64,000 nt of DNA from an uncultured Alistipes sp. (GCF_949296715.1 NZ_CASFQD010000002.1:5448-69447); one strand, 5' to 3'; positions 1 to 8,952 are shown, numbered from the stretch's first letter. Program-made: numbers and translations. The notes: generated from the sequence alone by a model not told the origin.

Positions 1-52
1 GTATCCCGAGTACGGGATCAACTGCACGGCGGGCGTGAAGATCAACTTCTGA
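1..52 (+). CDS. 3' end of an outer-membrane beta-barrel protein (partial)
   Basis: Only the last 16 codons are present, reading from base 2 to a TGA at 50-52. The tail ends Gly-Val-Lys-Ile-Asn-Phe, and a terminal aromatic residue after alternating hydrophobic residues is typical of the last strand of TonB-dependent or SusC-like barrels in Bacteroidota. The family is inferred from these few residues only. The gene continues to the left of the window. Confidence 0.5.
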   Translation, partial: YPEYGINCTAGVKINF

Positions 53-77
53 TCCCCGCGGAAATACTCCGACAAAA

Positions 78-109
78 AACGCCGGGGGACCTTCGGGTCT
101 CCCGGCGTT
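78..109. terminator. hairpin with TTCG tetraloop, probable terminator
   Basis: A 14-bp stem (78-91 with 96-109, one G-T pair) closes on a TTCG loop just after the barrel gene. The U-run expected for plus-strand termination is poor, whereas an A-run on the left (74-79) would give a U-run on the minus strand, so the element may act in both directions. Confidence 0.6.
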
Positions 110-240
110 GTAACAAAAAGGGTGAGCTATTTATATCGCACCGCTACGACCACATACCCTTGCTCGATTCCTCGCCTGGGGGATTCTGTGGGAGCTGGTC
201 GTATAAGACTCACCCGGGATGCAAAAGTAGGAAATTTTTG

Positions 241-248
241 TATCTTTG
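241..248 (+). promoter_or_regulatory. Bacteroidota -7 box (TATCTTTG) of mltG
   Basis: A perfect TAnnTTTG box lies 17 nt before the mltG ATG. It makes the more upstream in-frame starts unlikely, because they would lie before the promoter. Confidence 0.75.
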
Positions 249-265
249 CAAAAAAAATTGCCGCA

Positions 266-1279
266 ATGCGTAAAAAAACATGGATTTGGCTGCTGCTGAC
301 GGCCGTGACGGTTGTGCTTGTGGTGGGTGTGACGGGCTTCGTGCAGTTCAAGGGGCGCGCCGTGACCGAGCAGGCGGAGCTCTTCGTCGGCTCGCACGCC
401 ACCTATGAGGAGGTGGTCGATTCGCTCATGCCCCGCATGCGGCACCGTGCCGCCTTCCACCGCTATGCCCGGCGGATCGACCTGCCCGAGACCTTCAAGG
501 CGGGCCATTATGTGCTCAAGCCCGGCATGAGCGTCATCGAGGTGGCCCGCATGCTCAAGCTGGGGTTGCAGACCCCCGTGCGGGTGACGATCAACAACGT
601 GCGCACGCCTGCGCAGCTGGCCGAAAAACTCGCGCGGCAGCTCGATGCCGATTCGGCGGCGCTCCTGCGCGTGGTGACCTCGGACCGCGTGGCCCGCGAG
701 CTGGGCTTCGACAGCGTGACGCTCTTTTCGATGTTCATCCCCGATACCTACGAACTGTGGTGGACGACGACGCCCGAGGAGCTCGTGCGGCGCATGAAGC
801 AGGAGTACGACCGTTTCTGGACCCCCGTGCGGGACGCCAAGCGCAAGCGCAGCGGGTTGAGCCGCCTGGAGGTGATGACTCTGGCGTCGATCGTCTACGA
901 GGAGACGCGCAAGACGGACGAGATGCCCCGCATCGCCGGGGTCTACATCAACCGCCTGCGCCGCGGCATCCCCCTGCAGGCCGATCCCACGGTCAAGTAT
1001 GCCATGCAGGACTTCACGCTGCGCCGCATCCTGCACCGCCACCTGAAGACGCAGTCGCCCTACAACACCTATATCCACCGCGGACTGCCGCCCTCGCCGA
1101 TCTGCATGCCCGGCAAGAACGCCATCGACGCGGTGCTCGACTTCGAGCAGCACGACTACATCTTCTTCTGCGCGCGGCCGACATTCGACGGCTACCACAA
1201 CTTTGCGCGGACGCTGCGCGAGCACAACGCCAACGCCCGGGCCTACGCCGCGGAGCTCAACCGCCGCAAAATCCGGTAG
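266..1279 (+). CDS. mltG: endolytic murein transglycosylase MltG (YceG-like)
   Basis: A 337-residue inner-membrane lytic transglycosylase that cleaves nascent glycan strands, thought to set glycan chain length. Residues 7-27 form one membrane anchor after a Lys/Arg-rich start. A LysM-like portion (about 35-125) is followed by the YceG catalytic domain. The conserved ASIV-x-x-E-T segment at 207-214 carries the glutamate expected in the active site, and the family segments LQADPTVKYAM and PSPICMPG-NAIDA follow. The ATG at 266 was chosen because it sits 17 nt after a good -7 box and begins directly with the anchor. It is transcribed alone; the next gene has its own promoter. Confidence 0.93.
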   Translation: MRKKTWIWLLLTAVTVVLVVGVTGFVQFKGRAVTEQAELFVGSHATYEEVVDSLMPRMRHRAAFHRYARRIDLPETFKAGHYVLKPGMSVIEVARMLKLGLQTPVRVTINNVRTPAQLAEKLARQLDADSAALLRVVTSDRVARELGFDSVTLFSMFIPDTYELWWTTTPEELVRRMKQEYDRFWTPVRDAKRKRSGLSRLEVMTLASIVYEETRKTDEMPRIAGVYINRLRRGIPLQADPTVKYAMQDFTLRRILHRHLKTQSPYNTYIHRGLPPSPICMPGKNAIDAVLDFEQHDYIFFCARPTFDGYHNFARTLREHNANARAYAAELNRRKIR

Positions 1280-1408
1280 GGGAGCGGCGGGTGTTGCCCG
1301 GAGGGACCCGGGGCCTTTGCCGGTGCGCGCCGGAGGGCCGGATGTGCCGAATTGTGTTCCGGACGGCCGAATGGGGGCCGGAGCGTGCCGAAGTCTTGCA
1401 ATTTTTTG

Positions 1409-1416
1409 TATCTTTG
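1409..1416 (+). promoter_or_regulatory. -7 box (TATCTTTG) 5 nt before the tsaC-like start codon
   Basis: A TATCTTTG box ends only 5 nt before the ATG at 1422. With the usual Bacteroidota spacing, transcription would begin at or next to the start codon, so the mRNA is probably leaderless. Confidence 0.7.
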
Positions 1417-1421
1417 TCCTC

Positions 1422-2024
1422 ATGCTGACGAAAATCTATGAACAGAACCCCTCGGAGAGGGAGTTGCGGCGCGTGGTCGACGTGCTCGAGCACGATGGAA
1501 TCATCATCTATCCCACCGACAGCGTCTATGCCTTCGGCTGTTCGATCCGCTCGCCCAAGGCCATCGAGCGCCTGCGCCGCATGCGGGGCAAGCAGCCCGG
1601 CGACTTTGCCGTGGCCTTTGCCGACATCGCGCAGGTCGCCGAGTACTGCCGGGTGGACAATGCGGCGTTCCGCATTCTGAAGCGCAACCTCCCCGGGCCG
1701 TTCACCTTCGTGCTCACGGCCTCGTCGCGCGTGCCCGACAAGGCGTTGGAGAAGCGGCGGACGATCGGCGTGCGCATCCCGGCCCACGGCGTGGCCCGGG
1801 CGATCGTCGGGGCGCTGGGCGCTCCGCTCATCACCACGTCGGTCAAGGACGACGACGAGGTGGTCGAGTACACGACCGACCCGGAGCTGATCCACGAACG
1901 CTACGGACAGGAGGTCGATCTGGTGATCGACGGCGGCGCGGGGGACAACGTCCCGACGACGGTCGTGGACCTCACGCAGGGCGAAGCGGAGGTGCTGCGC
2001 GAGGGCAAGGGCATGTTGCAGTGA
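1422..2024 (+). CDS. tsaC: L-threonylcarbamoyladenylate synthase (Sua5/YciO/YrdC family)
   Basis: A 200-residue YrdC-fold protein. The family makes threonylcarbamoyl-AMP from threonine, bicarbonate and ATP for the t6A37 modification of ANN-decoding tRNAs. Visible hallmarks are GIIIYPTDSVYAFGC near residue 26, the KR-x-x-PGPFTFVL segment in the middle, and R-x-PAHGVA with a TTSV stretch towards the end. The C-terminal Sua5 domain is absent, so it is a short TsaC/YciO type; which of the two cannot be settled from sequence alone. It heads an operon with the next three genes (31-nt gap to DUF4199). Confidence 0.88.
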   Translation: MLTKIYEQNPSERELRRVVDVLEHDGIIIYPTDSVYAFGCSIRSPKAIERLRRMRGKQPGDFAVAFADIAQVAEYCRVDNAAFRILKRNLPGPFTFVLTASSRVPDKALEKRRTIGVRIPAHGVARAIVGALGAPLITTSVKDDDEVVEYTTDPELIHERYGQEVDLVIDGGAGDNVPTTVVDLTQGEAEVLREGKGMLQ

Positions 2025-2055
2025 TGCCCGCCCGAAACACGGTTTGGAAAAACGA

Positions 2056-2649
2056 ATGAACGACAATATGGAAAAGAACAACTTTTGGAACAATGCGGCC
2101 CGGCAGGGGGCGATCCTCGGAGCCGTACTCGCGGTGTCGTCCGTATTAGAGAACATGATGATGCTCTCGGGCCGGCTGACCCTCTATGCGTTGCTGACCG
2201 TGGAGACGATCGCCGTCATCGTGCTGCACTACTACCTGCTGCACCGCTACACGCGGCAGCGCGCGGCGCTCTATACGGCCGAGGAGGGCTTCACCTTCGG
2301 GCAGGGCTACGGCTATCTGCTCGCCGTGTCGGGCTTTGCGGGCGTGATCGTCGGCATCGTGCAGTACCTCTACCTGCACGTGATCGTGGGTTACGGCAAC
2401 TATGTCGACCGCATGGTGGAGACGATGACCCAGATGCTTGCGGCGAGCGGCGGTATGACGGCCGCGATGGAGCCGCTGATGAGCCAGACGCTCGCACAGC
2501 TGCAGTCGGCGCCCGAACCGACGGTGCTGGCCACGGTCTGGAGCGGGATCTTCTCGAGCCTGCTGTTCGGCGCCTTCTTCGGACTGATTATCGCCGGGGT
2601 GCAGACCCGCTCGCCGCGGCCGTTCGACAACGGACAAACCGAAGCCTGA
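2056..2649 (+). CDS. DUF4199 family membrane protein
   Basis: A 197-residue integral membrane protein of unknown function. Four hydrophobic segments are visible (about residues 15-35, 44-64, 80-105 and 160-182), with a soluble loop of about 45 residues containing Met/Thr-rich helix between the third and fourth. The N-terminal F-W-N-N-A-x-R-x-G pattern fits DUF4199, a Bacteroidota family. It is the second gene of the tsaC-DUF4199-glycosyltransferase-DUF4293 set, only 3 nt from the glycosyltransferase, which suggests a partner role in lipid-linked sugar work at the membrane. That role is inference from context. Confidence 0.85.
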   Translation: MNDNMEKNNFWNNAARQGAILGAVLAVSSVLENMMMLSGRLTLYALLTVETIAVIVLHYYLLHRYTRQRAALYTAEEGFTFGQGYGYLLAVSGFAGVIVGIVQYLYLHVIVGYGNYVDRMVETMTQMLAASGGMTAAMEPLMSQTLAQLQSAPEPTVLATVWSGIFSSLLFGAFFGLIIAGVQTRSPRPFDNGQTEA

Positions 2650-2652
2650 CGC

Positions 2653-3609
2653 ATGGCACGGCTGGACATATCGGTCGTCGTACCCCTCTACAACGAGGCG
2701 GAGTCGCTGCCCGAGCTGGTGGCGTGGATCGACCGCGTGGCGCGCGGCAATGCGCTCACGTATGAGGTGATTCTGGTCGACGACGGTTCGTCGGACGGTT
2801 CGTGGGAGGTGGTCGAACGCCTCAAGGGCGAGTATCCCGCCGTGCGGGGCATCTCGTTCCTGCGCAACTACGGCAAGTCGGCGGCTCTCTACTGCGGCTT
2901 TGCGGCCGCCGAGGGCGAGGTGGTCTTCACGATGGATGCCGACCTGCAGGATTCGCCCGACGAGATTCCCGCCCTGCGGCGCATGATCCTCGAGGAGGGC
3001 TACGACCTTGTCTCGGGCTGGAAGAAGAAGCGCCACGACCCCGTCGGCAAGCGCTGGCCCAGCAAGTTTTTCAACTGGACGGCCCGGCGCGCTTCGGGCA
3101 TCCGGCTCCACGACTTCAACTGCGGCCTGAAGGCCTACCGGAAGAAGGTCGTCAAGTCAATCGAGGTCTACGGCGAGATGCACCGCTTCATCCCGATTCT
3201 GGCGCGGCAGGCCGGCTTCCACCGCATCGGCGAGAAGGTTGTCGAGCACCATGCCCGCAAGTACGGCCATTCGAAATTCGGCATCGAACGCATGGTCAAG
3301 GGGTATCTGGACCTTATTTCGGTGCTCTTCATGTCGCACTTCGGCCGCTCGCCCATGTACTTCTTCGGCAGTCTCGGCACGCTGATGTTCCTCTTCGGCG
3401 GCGGCACGACCGTGTGGGTCATCGCCAGCAAGCTGTGGAAGCAGGCCCACGACCTGCCGCTGCGTCCCGTGACCGACCAGCCGCTCTTCTACCTGGCGAT
3501 TCTGGCCGTCATCCTCGGTGTGCAGCTCTTCCTGGCGGGCTTCCTCGGCGAACTCATCAACCGCGGCTCGTCCGACCGCAACAACTACCGCATCGACAAA
3601 ACATTGTAA
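2653..3609 (+). CDS. family 2 glycosyltransferase, DPM1/GtrB-like
   Basis: A 318-residue GT2 enzyme likely to move a sugar onto polyprenyl phosphate at the inner membrane. The GT-A domain (1-230) shows VVPLYNEAESLPEL, the nucleotide-binding VDDGSSDGSW and the metal-binding DADLQDSP. Two C-terminal transmembrane helices (about 233-255 and 272-295) match the GtrB/DPM1-with-anchor architecture. Substrate and acceptor cannot be read from the sequence. It follows DUF4199 by 3 nt and precedes DUF4293 by 6 nt, so the three are almost certainly co-translated; the linkage recurs across Bacteroidota. Confidence 0.92.
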   Translation: MARLDISVVVPLYNEAESLPELVAWIDRVARGNALTYEVILVDDGSSDGSWEVVERLKGEYPAVRGISFLRNYGKSAALYCGFAAAEGEVVFTMDADLQDSPDEIPALRRMILEEGYDLVSGWKKKRHDPVGKRWPSKFFNWTARRASGIRLHDFNCGLKAYRKKVVKSIEVYGEMHRFIPILARQAGFHRIGEKVVEHHARKYGHSKFGIERMVKGYLDLISVLFMSHFGRSPMYFFGSLGTLMFLFGGGTTVWVIASKLWKQAHDLPLRPVTDQPLFYLAILAVILGVQLFLAGFLGELINRGSSDRNNYRIDKTL

Positions 3610-3615
3610 CGAGTT

Positions 3616-4080
3616 ATGATACAGCGAATCCAAACCATTTATCTGTTGATCGCCGTCATCCTGATGGCACTGACGCTCTTCCTGCCGCTGGCGTGGTTTG
3701 CCTGCGATGCCGGGGAGTTTACCCTGCGGGCATTCGGCCTTGAAACCGCTGCCGGCGAGGTCGTGCAGTCGACGGCCTACCTGGGCATTCTCCTCGTGCT
3801 GGCCGGCCTGCTGCCGCTGGTGGTGATCTTCCTCTACAAACGGCGTCTGCTGCAGATCCGGCTCTGCGTGGCCGAAGCCGTCCTGCTGGTAGGCTCCGTC
3901 GTCATGGAGGGCATCTACTATTTCCTCGGATGGCGCGTCTTCTCCGACCTTGCGTTCCATACGCAGGGCTTCAAGCCGGCCATCGCCCTGCCGCTGGTCT
4001 CCCTGCTCTTCGTCTATCTGGCCGCGCGGGCGATCTTCCACGACGAACTGATGGTCCGTGCCGCGGACCGCATCCGCTGA
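3616..4080 (+). CDS. DUF4293 family membrane protein
   Basis: A 154-residue protein with four transmembrane helices and the IQRIQTIYLL start that is diagnostic of DUF4293. Function is unknown. It is the last gene of the tsaC operon and is followed by a strong intrinsic terminator at 4143-4180. Its steady linkage to the GT2 enzyme suggests a structural or flippase-like accessory role, which is inference only. Confidence 0.85.
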   Translation: MIQRIQTIYLLIAVILMALTLFLPLAWFACDAGEFTLRAFGLETAAGEVVQSTAYLGILLVLAGLLPLVVIFLYKRRLLQIRLCVAEAVLLVGSVVMEGIYYFLGWRVFSDLAFHTQGFKPAIALPLVSLLFVYLAARAIFHDELMVRAADRIR

Positions 4081-4142
4081 CCGGGCGGCAGGCTCCGCCT
4101 GCGCTCCACCGGCAGCGGAAGCCTGACAGCCGAAACAACAGA

Positions 4143-4180
4143 CGGACGCATCCCGGAAACGGGGTGCGTCCGCTTTTTTT
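4143..4180 (+). terminator. intrinsic terminator of the tsaC-DUF4293 operon
   Basis: A 12-bp stem (4143-4154 with 4161-4172) with a 6-nt loop is followed by seven T (4174-4180). Confidence 0.9.
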
Positions 4181-4263
4181 GTGCGGCAGCTGTCGGAGTG
4201 TGCGGCGGACGGTCGGGCCGTGCCGACCCGTGCCGACCCTTTTCCCGAAACGGCATCCGCACG

Positions 4264-4297
4264 AAAAAGGGCAGCCGCATGTGCGGCTGCCCTTTTT
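4264..4297. terminator. bidirectional terminator between convergent operons
   Basis: A perfect 15-bp palindrome (4264-4278 with 4283-4297) has an A5 start and a T5 end, so it can stop transcripts from both sides. On the minus strand it ends the M16 protease gene. Confidence 0.85.
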
Positions 4298-4317
4298 CAT
4301 ACAGCGGGTATGGCGGG

Positions 4318-7164
4318 TTACTTCGCCTCCTCGGCGGCGGGACGCATGACGACCTTCACCTCGTTGCCGTCCGCAAGCACCTTCTTGGCCATGGCCTGCA
4401 CGTCGGCATTGGTCAGCGTCTGGAGCGTCTGCTCGTAGTCCTTCACGTAGTCGAGGCCCGAACCGTACTTCGCACCGATGTAGTTGAGCCAGCCGGCGTT
4501 CTGCTCGAGGCTGTTCTTCCACTCCTTGAGCATGTATTCGCGCGTCTTCTCGATATCCTCGCTCTTCGGGCCGTTGGCGGCAATCTCCTCGATCTCCTTC
4601 ATGATGATTTCGCAAAGCTCGTCGGCCATCTCCTCGTTCGTGTCGAAGGCAATCTCCATCGTGTAGGTCTCCTTCGGGAGGTACTCCGTCGCGCCCCATA
4701 CCTGCACGCCGTAGGTGCCGCCCTTCTCCTCGCGGATCGAAACGAGGTAGCGCGAGAAGAGCGCCTGCGTCAGGAAGGTCAGCGAAGCCTTGTCCTTCAA
4801 CGTGTAGGGCATCTCACCCGAGAAGAGGTAGTGTACCGAAACCTTCGGCTGCTGCATCGGCGTGGTAAAGTCCTTCACGACGCCGCCCTTTGCGGGGTAA
4901 CAGTTGTCCTCGACGACATTCATCTGCTTCTTCGAGACGGGCAGCGAGCCGATGTACTTCTCGACCAGCGGACGCAGCGTCTCGAGGTCCACGTTGCCCA
5001 CGATCGTGAAGAGGAAGCTGTTGGCATCGGGGTAGAGCTTGCGGTAGATGCCCGGCAGGGCCTCGAAGCTGAACTGGTCGAGGTGCTCGAGCGAGATCAT
5101 CTGACGGCGCGGGTTGTGGCCGTAGGCCTCGTCGGTGAAGACCTCCATCATCGTGTAGTCGGGGTTCGTCTTGGCATTCTCCAGCTGCGTGCGGAGCATG
5201 TTCATCAGCGTGTTGTAGTCGTTCTCGTCGAAGCGCGGCTGCGTGAAGTTGAGCCACAGCAGCTGGAACATCGTCTCGAGGTCCCTGGGCGAGCAGACGC
5301 CGTTCATGACGCTGGCGTAGTTCTCGACCGAGGGCTGTACCGAAGCCGACTTGCCCGAGAGCTGCTTCTTGAGCTCCGTGGCGGAGAACTTGCCGACACC
5401 CGACATCGAGTTGACGGCCGGCATCATCTCACCCATGTAGAACTCCTCGTCCGGGAGGATCGACAGACCGCCCTTGGCCAGCGCACGCAGGCGCACCTCG
5501 TCGGCCTTGTAGGTCGTGGGCTTCACAACCACCTTCACACCGTTCTTGAGCGTCCACTCCGTCGTGCCGAGTGCGGCGTCCTCGACCGTCTTCTTCACGG
5601 GCGAGCCCTTCAGTACGGTGCCCTCAGGGATGAGCGGCTCCTTGACCACGTTGTCCTCGTAGGCCTCGATCTCCGACGACATCACCTTCTCGCGGATGGC
5701 CAGCAGTTCGGCCTCCGTCGGAACGGCGAGACCCTCCTTCTCGGGCGCCGTGACGACGATCACCTGGTTCGTCGGCGTGAGCTGCTGCTGCACGAAGGCG
5801 TTGACCGTCTCGACGTCGAGCGAACGGATCAGCAGGCTGTCGAGCTGCCACTCGGTCTGTGCGTCGGGAATCGGGCTGTTCTTGCGGTAGTTCTCCAGAT
5901 AGCGCTGCACGTACTCGTTGTTTCGGCGGTCGTTGCGGTTGGCGTACTGACGCTCGACCTGACGCATCAGGTTCTCCTGTGCACGCTCGAACTCGCCCTG
6001 CGTGTAGCCGTATCGGCGCACCTTCTCCATCTCGGTGTAGAGGGCCTCGAAGCCACGGTTCAGCTCGCCGTCCTTGGTCATGGCGGCGTAGGAGGTCATC
6101 TCCAGCGTCGGGATTACGCCGAAAACGTCGCCCGTGCCCATGCCGGCACCGAGGAACGGCGCGTCGGGCTGCATGGCAATCTCCTGCAGGCGGGCATTCT
6201 CCATCGTCATGGCATAGCTCTGGAGGATGTTGATCAGCTCACCGTAGATGAGGTTGTTGTACTGGGCGGGCGTAGCCGGGCGCTTGATGAAGAGCTGCAC
6301 CTTCGTTCCCTGCATCTCGGGATCGGTGTAGATGCTGACGATCGGCTCCTCGTTGTCGGGCACCGTGTAGGCCTCCTTCTGCGGGGCGTCGGCGGCCGGG
6401 GCGGGAATGTCGCTCATCAGCGTCTTGATCTTCGACTCCACGGCATCGACGTCCACGTCACCCACGACGATGACGGCCTGGTAGTCGGGACGATACCAGC
6501 GGTGGTAGAAGTCCACCAGCTCCTGGTGCTGAAAACTCTTCAGCCCGTCGAGGTAGCCGATCAGGTTGCGGTGCTCGTACTTCGAGCCCTTGCCGACGGC
6601 CTGGAGCATCTTCATCGTCGAACGCCACGAGGCGCCGTCGCGCGTGCGCAGCTCCTCCATGATGACGCCGCGCTCGGAGTCGATCTCATCGGGCTCCAGG
6701 GCGATGAAGTGCGACCAGTCGTGCAGGATCAGCAGCGCCGAGTCGATGATGCCTTCGCGCGAGGTCGGCACGTCGCAGATGTTGTAGACCGTCTGGTCCC
6801 AGCTCGTGCCGGCGTTGAGGTTGGCGCCGAACTTCACGCCGACCGTCTCCAGATACTCGGTCAGCATCTTGCCCGGGAGGTTCTTCGTGCCGTTGAAGGC
6901 CATGTGCTCGAGGAAGTGGGCCAGGCCCTGCTGCGTGTCGTCCTCCTGGATGGCACCGACGTCGTGCAGGATGTAGAAGTCGGCCTGCCCCTTGGGCTTT
7001 TCGTTGTGGCGGATGTAGTAGGTCATTCCGTTCTCCAGCTTGCCCGTGCGGACCTGGTCGTCCACCGGGATCGGAGACATCGGATTGAGCTGCGCCATGG
7101 CGCTGCTGCCTGCGAACGCAAAGGCCGCGAGCAGCATGAGTGCTTTTTTCATAGGCTTTTTCAT
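4318..7164 (-). CDS. M16 family zinc metalloprotease (pitrilysin type), exported
   Basis: A 948-residue secreted peptidase. A signal peptide covers about residues 1-24 (double Lys-Lys start, Leu/Ala core, cleavage near AMA-Q); a second start 12 nt downstream (MKKALMLL) would give an equally good signal. The inverted zinc motif HFLEH is at 83-87, with the family stretch AFNGT next. The protein holds two M16 repeats, about 35-480 and 520-930, consistent with the clamshell fold where only the first half carries the zinc site. It lies 15 nt downstream of the YozG-like regulator and may be co-transcribed with it. It probably degrades peptides in the periplasm. Confidence 0.93.
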   Translation of the reverse strand: MKKPMKKALMLLAAFAFAGSSAMAQLNPMSPIPVDDQVRTGKLENGMTYYIRHNEKPKGQADFYILHDVGAIQEDDTQQGLAHFLEHMAFNGTKNLPGKMLTEYLETVGVKFGANLNAGTSWDQTVYNICDVPTSREGIIDSALLILHDWSHFIALEPDEIDSERGVIMEELRTRDGASWRSTMKMLQAVGKGSKYEHRNLIGYLDGLKSFQHQELVDFYHRWYRPDYQAVIVVGDVDVDAVESKIKTLMSDIPAPAADAPQKEAYTVPDNEEPIVSIYTDPEMQGTKVQLFIKRPATPAQYNNLIYGELINILQSYAMTMENARLQEIAMQPDAPFLGAGMGTGDVFGVIPTLEMTSYAAMTKDGELNRGFEALYTEMEKVRRYGYTQGEFERAQENLMRQVERQYANRNDRRNNEYVQRYLENYRKNSPIPDAQTEWQLDSLLIRSLDVETVNAFVQQQLTPTNQVIVVTAPEKEGLAVPTEAELLAIREKVMSSEIEAYEDNVVKEPLIPEGTVLKGSPVKKTVEDAALGTTEWTLKNGVKVVVKPTTYKADEVRLRALAKGGLSILPDEEFYMGEMMPAVNSMSGVGKFSATELKKQLSGKSASVQPSVENYASVMNGVCSPRDLETMFQLLWLNFTQPRFDENDYNTLMNMLRTQLENAKTNPDYTMMEVFTDEAYGHNPRRQMISLEHLDQFSFEALPGIYRKLYPDANSFLFTIVGNVDLETLRPLVEKYIGSLPVSKKQMNVVEDNCYPAKGGVVKDFTTPMQQPKVSVHYLFSGEMPYTLKDKASLTFLTQALFSRYLVSIREEKGGTYGVQVWGATEYLPKETYTMEIAFDTNEEMADELCEIIMKEIEEIAANGPKSEDIEKTREYMLKEWKNSLEQNAGWLNYIGAKYGSGLDYVKDYEQTLQTLTNADVQAMAKKVLADGNEVKVVMRPAAEEAK

Positions 7165-7179
7165 ATTAAATAGGTTTGT

Positions 7180-7401
7180 TTACTGTTCGGTCTTCTCCTC
7201 CGGGCGGTATTCGATGATGTCGCCCGGCTGGCAGTCGAGCTCGCGGCAGATCGCCTCGAGTGTCGAGAAACGGATCGCCTTGGCCTTGCCGTTCTTGAGG
7301 ATCGAGAGGTTCGCGGGCGTGATGTCGACGCGCTCGGCCAGCTCGCCCAGCGACATTTTGCGCTTGGCCATCATGACGTCGATGTTGATGATTATTGCCA
7401 T
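7180..7401 (-). CDS. small Cro/CI-type HTH regulator (YozG-like)
   Basis: A 73-residue helix-turn-helix protein. The segment MSLGELAERVDITPANLSIL forms the DNA-binding helices, followed by LEAICRELDCQPGDIIEY, a C-terminal pattern typical of YozG-like regulators. It sits 49 nt after the DUF2975 membrane protein. The DUF2975/YozG pairing is widespread in Firmicutes and Bacteroidota and is thought to sense a membrane signal, though the ligand is unknown. A run of nine C (nine G on the coding strand) just upstream of the start includes the GGAAGA-like ribosome site. Confidence 0.9.
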   Translation of the reverse strand: MAIIINIDVMMAKRKMSLGELAERVDITPANLSILKNGKAKAIRFSTLEAICRELDCQPGDIIEYRPEEKTEQ

Positions 7402-7450
7402 CTCTTCCCCCCCCCGTTTATCGTTAAGTATCTCATGTCGTGTCGTTTTT

Positions 7451-8164
7451 TCAGATGGTGAGACGCTGCTCCTCGCTCAGGTTGCGCCCGATGGCGAAGA
7501 CCTCGGCGGCGAAGAGGATCAGGATGCCCATGATGATGTTCGTGTAGGAGACGTGGAACATCGTGTCGACGGCATAGCCGCTGTCCGCCAGCAGCTCGGC
7601 CGCACGGTGCGCCATGCGCCAGTTGACGATATCCTGGAACAGTTCGGCGAGGATCGTCAGGGCGCCGATCGTGCGCAGCAGCCAGACGTTGCGCTGCTCG
7701 AGCGTGCGCTCCTCGCGGATCGAGCGCCGCAGCGAGTGGATGATGAGGAACATCAGCACGACGATCGCGATGAACGACAGGCCGCTCAACATGAGCAGCG
7801 CATACATCCACGGATGCCCGCCCACCGAACTGAAGGCCAGCCGCATGACCGAATCCGTCGGCGCCTCCTCGACGACGAACAGCTGCAGATGCTCCGCGTG
7901 CACCTCGGCCGAGAGCACCTCCGGCAGGGCGGGGGCGACCGTCTGCGAGGGGCGGTCGCGCAGCGGGATGTTGTTCAGCACGTAGAACAGGCGGGGCGTG
8001 CCCGATTCCCAGTTGTCGACGATCTCGCTGCCCATCTGCGATCCGGCCGTGAAGCCCCGGAAGAAGTCGGGCAGGATATTGTGCGCGATGCTGATCACGA
8101 GCACGATGAAGAACGTGACGTAGAGGACCAGCAGCCGCTGCAGAAGCGATTTTTTGTTTTGCAT
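7451..8164 (-). CDS. DUF2975 family membrane protein
   Basis: A 237-residue protein with four transmembrane segments: one near the start (about 11-31) and three in the C-terminal half (about 108-130, 150-170, 195-220). A soluble extracytoplasmic region lies between the first and second. The last cytoplasmic stretch RSIREERTLEQRNVWLLRTIG and the C-terminal AxEVFxIGRNLSEEQRLTI fit DUF2975. The ATG at 8164 was preferred over the longer reading because the -7 box lies at 8192-8199. It is the first gene of the operon with the YozG-like HTH gene. Confidence 0.85.
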   Translation of the reverse strand: MQNKKSLLQRLLVLYVTFFIVLVISIAHNILPDFFRGFTAGSQMGSEIVDNWESGTPRLFYVLNNIPLRDRPSQTVAPALPEVLSAEVHAEHLQLFVVEEAPTDSVMRLAFSSVGGHPWMYALLMLSGLSFIAIVVLMFLIIHSLRRSIREERTLEQRNVWLLRTIGALTILAELFQDIVNWRMAHRAAELLADSGYAVDTMFHVSYTNIIMGILILFAAEVFAIGRNLSEEQRLTI

Positions 8165-8191
8165 TGCCGTATCTTTGGTTGTTTCTGCTTG

Positions 8192-8199
8192 CAAAGATA
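8192..8199 (-). promoter_or_regulatory. -7 box (TATCTTTG, minus strand) of the DUF2975 operon
   Basis: CAAAGATA on the plus strand reads TATCTTTG on the minus strand, 27 nt before the DUF2975 start. The surroundings are AT-rich (8200-8275). Confidence 0.7.
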
Positions 8200-8307
8200 A
8201 AATTAAATTCCCGAAAAACAAATAATATTTATCGTTTTTCGATAAAAAATATTCCTGCGACAAAAAATATCCCCGAAATCACCCTTGAGTGCGGGATGGC
8301 GTCGTCG

Positions 8308-8919
8308 TCAATGCACGTTGTCGCGCAGCTGTTTCCAGACGGCGGCGTCGAGCGCCGTGACGACCGACAGCACGAGGACGACGAAGGCGAAGAGGACGAT
8401 CGTCGAGACGAGACTTACACCGATGGCCCGGCAGATCGTATGCAGGGCCAGCCCCACGACGACGGCGCAGAAAACGACGGCGAAGAAGATGAAGAAGAGC
8501 CGCCACTTGCTGCCGTAGGTGGCGTCGGCCGACGCGCGGATCGCCTCGAGGGGGTTCATGCCGTGTTCGGTGAGGCACCAGTAGGCGAGCTTCCACGAAA
8601 AGGCGAGGACGAGGCCCGGCACGACGAGCATCGCCGTGCCCAGCGCGATGGCCGCCTGCTTGAGGGCGGCCGTGAGCAGGAAGTCGCCCATGCGGCGCCG
8701 GTATTCGCTGCGGAAGATGCTCAACGGTTCGATGTGCTCGTCGCGGGCGAGCCGCACGGGCAGCAGCGTCAGGGCGATCAGCGTCCCCATATTGATATAG
8801 GGTATCCAGACGGTCAGCAGAAAGAGGATGACCGCCGCGATGATCGACGGGGCGTGTTTCGTGCCGATCTCCCAGGCATCGGTCAGCACCGTCGCGAAGT
8901 CGAGTCTTTTCGGTTCCAT
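8308..8919 (-). CDS. multispan membrane protein, weakly DUF975/YciC-like
   Basis: A 203-residue protein with about five hydrophobic segments (near 24-52, 82-112, 140-165 and 172-195). The stretch TEHGMNPLEAIRASADATYGSKW resembles the cytosolic motif between helices in YciC/DUF975-type proteins, but the match is by eye only. The ATG at 8919 follows a TATATTTG box at a normal distance; longer readings would start inside the promoter. It is transcribed alone. No function is assigned. Confidence 0.7.
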   Translation of the reverse strand: MEPKRLDFATVLTDAWEIGTKHAPSIIAAVILFLLTVWIPYINMGTLIALTLLPVRLARDEHIEPLSIFRSEYRRRMGDFLLTAALKQAAIALGTAMLVVPGLVLAFSWKLAYWCLTEHGMNPLEAIRASADATYGSKWRLFFIFFAVVFCAVVVGLALHTICRAIGVSLVSTIVLFAFVVLVLSVVTALDAAVWKQLRDNVH

Positions 8920-8952
8920 AGGCAGGCTGTTATTGGGGTGTTGCGTGTACAA

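Noticed and set aside
122..265. 48-residue N-terminal extension of MltG
   Set aside because: The upstream frame would start before the promoter and has no membrane-protein character; the ATG at 266 begins directly with the anchor helix.
4198..7173. A 991-codon open frame on the plus strand opposite the M16 protease
   Set aside because: It is an exact shadow of a well-supported zinc protease; composition is His/Arg/Leu/Val-rich and shows no domain. High GC produces long antisense frames.
8170..8177. A plus-strand TATCTTTG box inside the DUF2975 leader
   Set aside because: No plus-strand gene or structured RNA follows; it probably arises by chance in AT-rich leader DNA.
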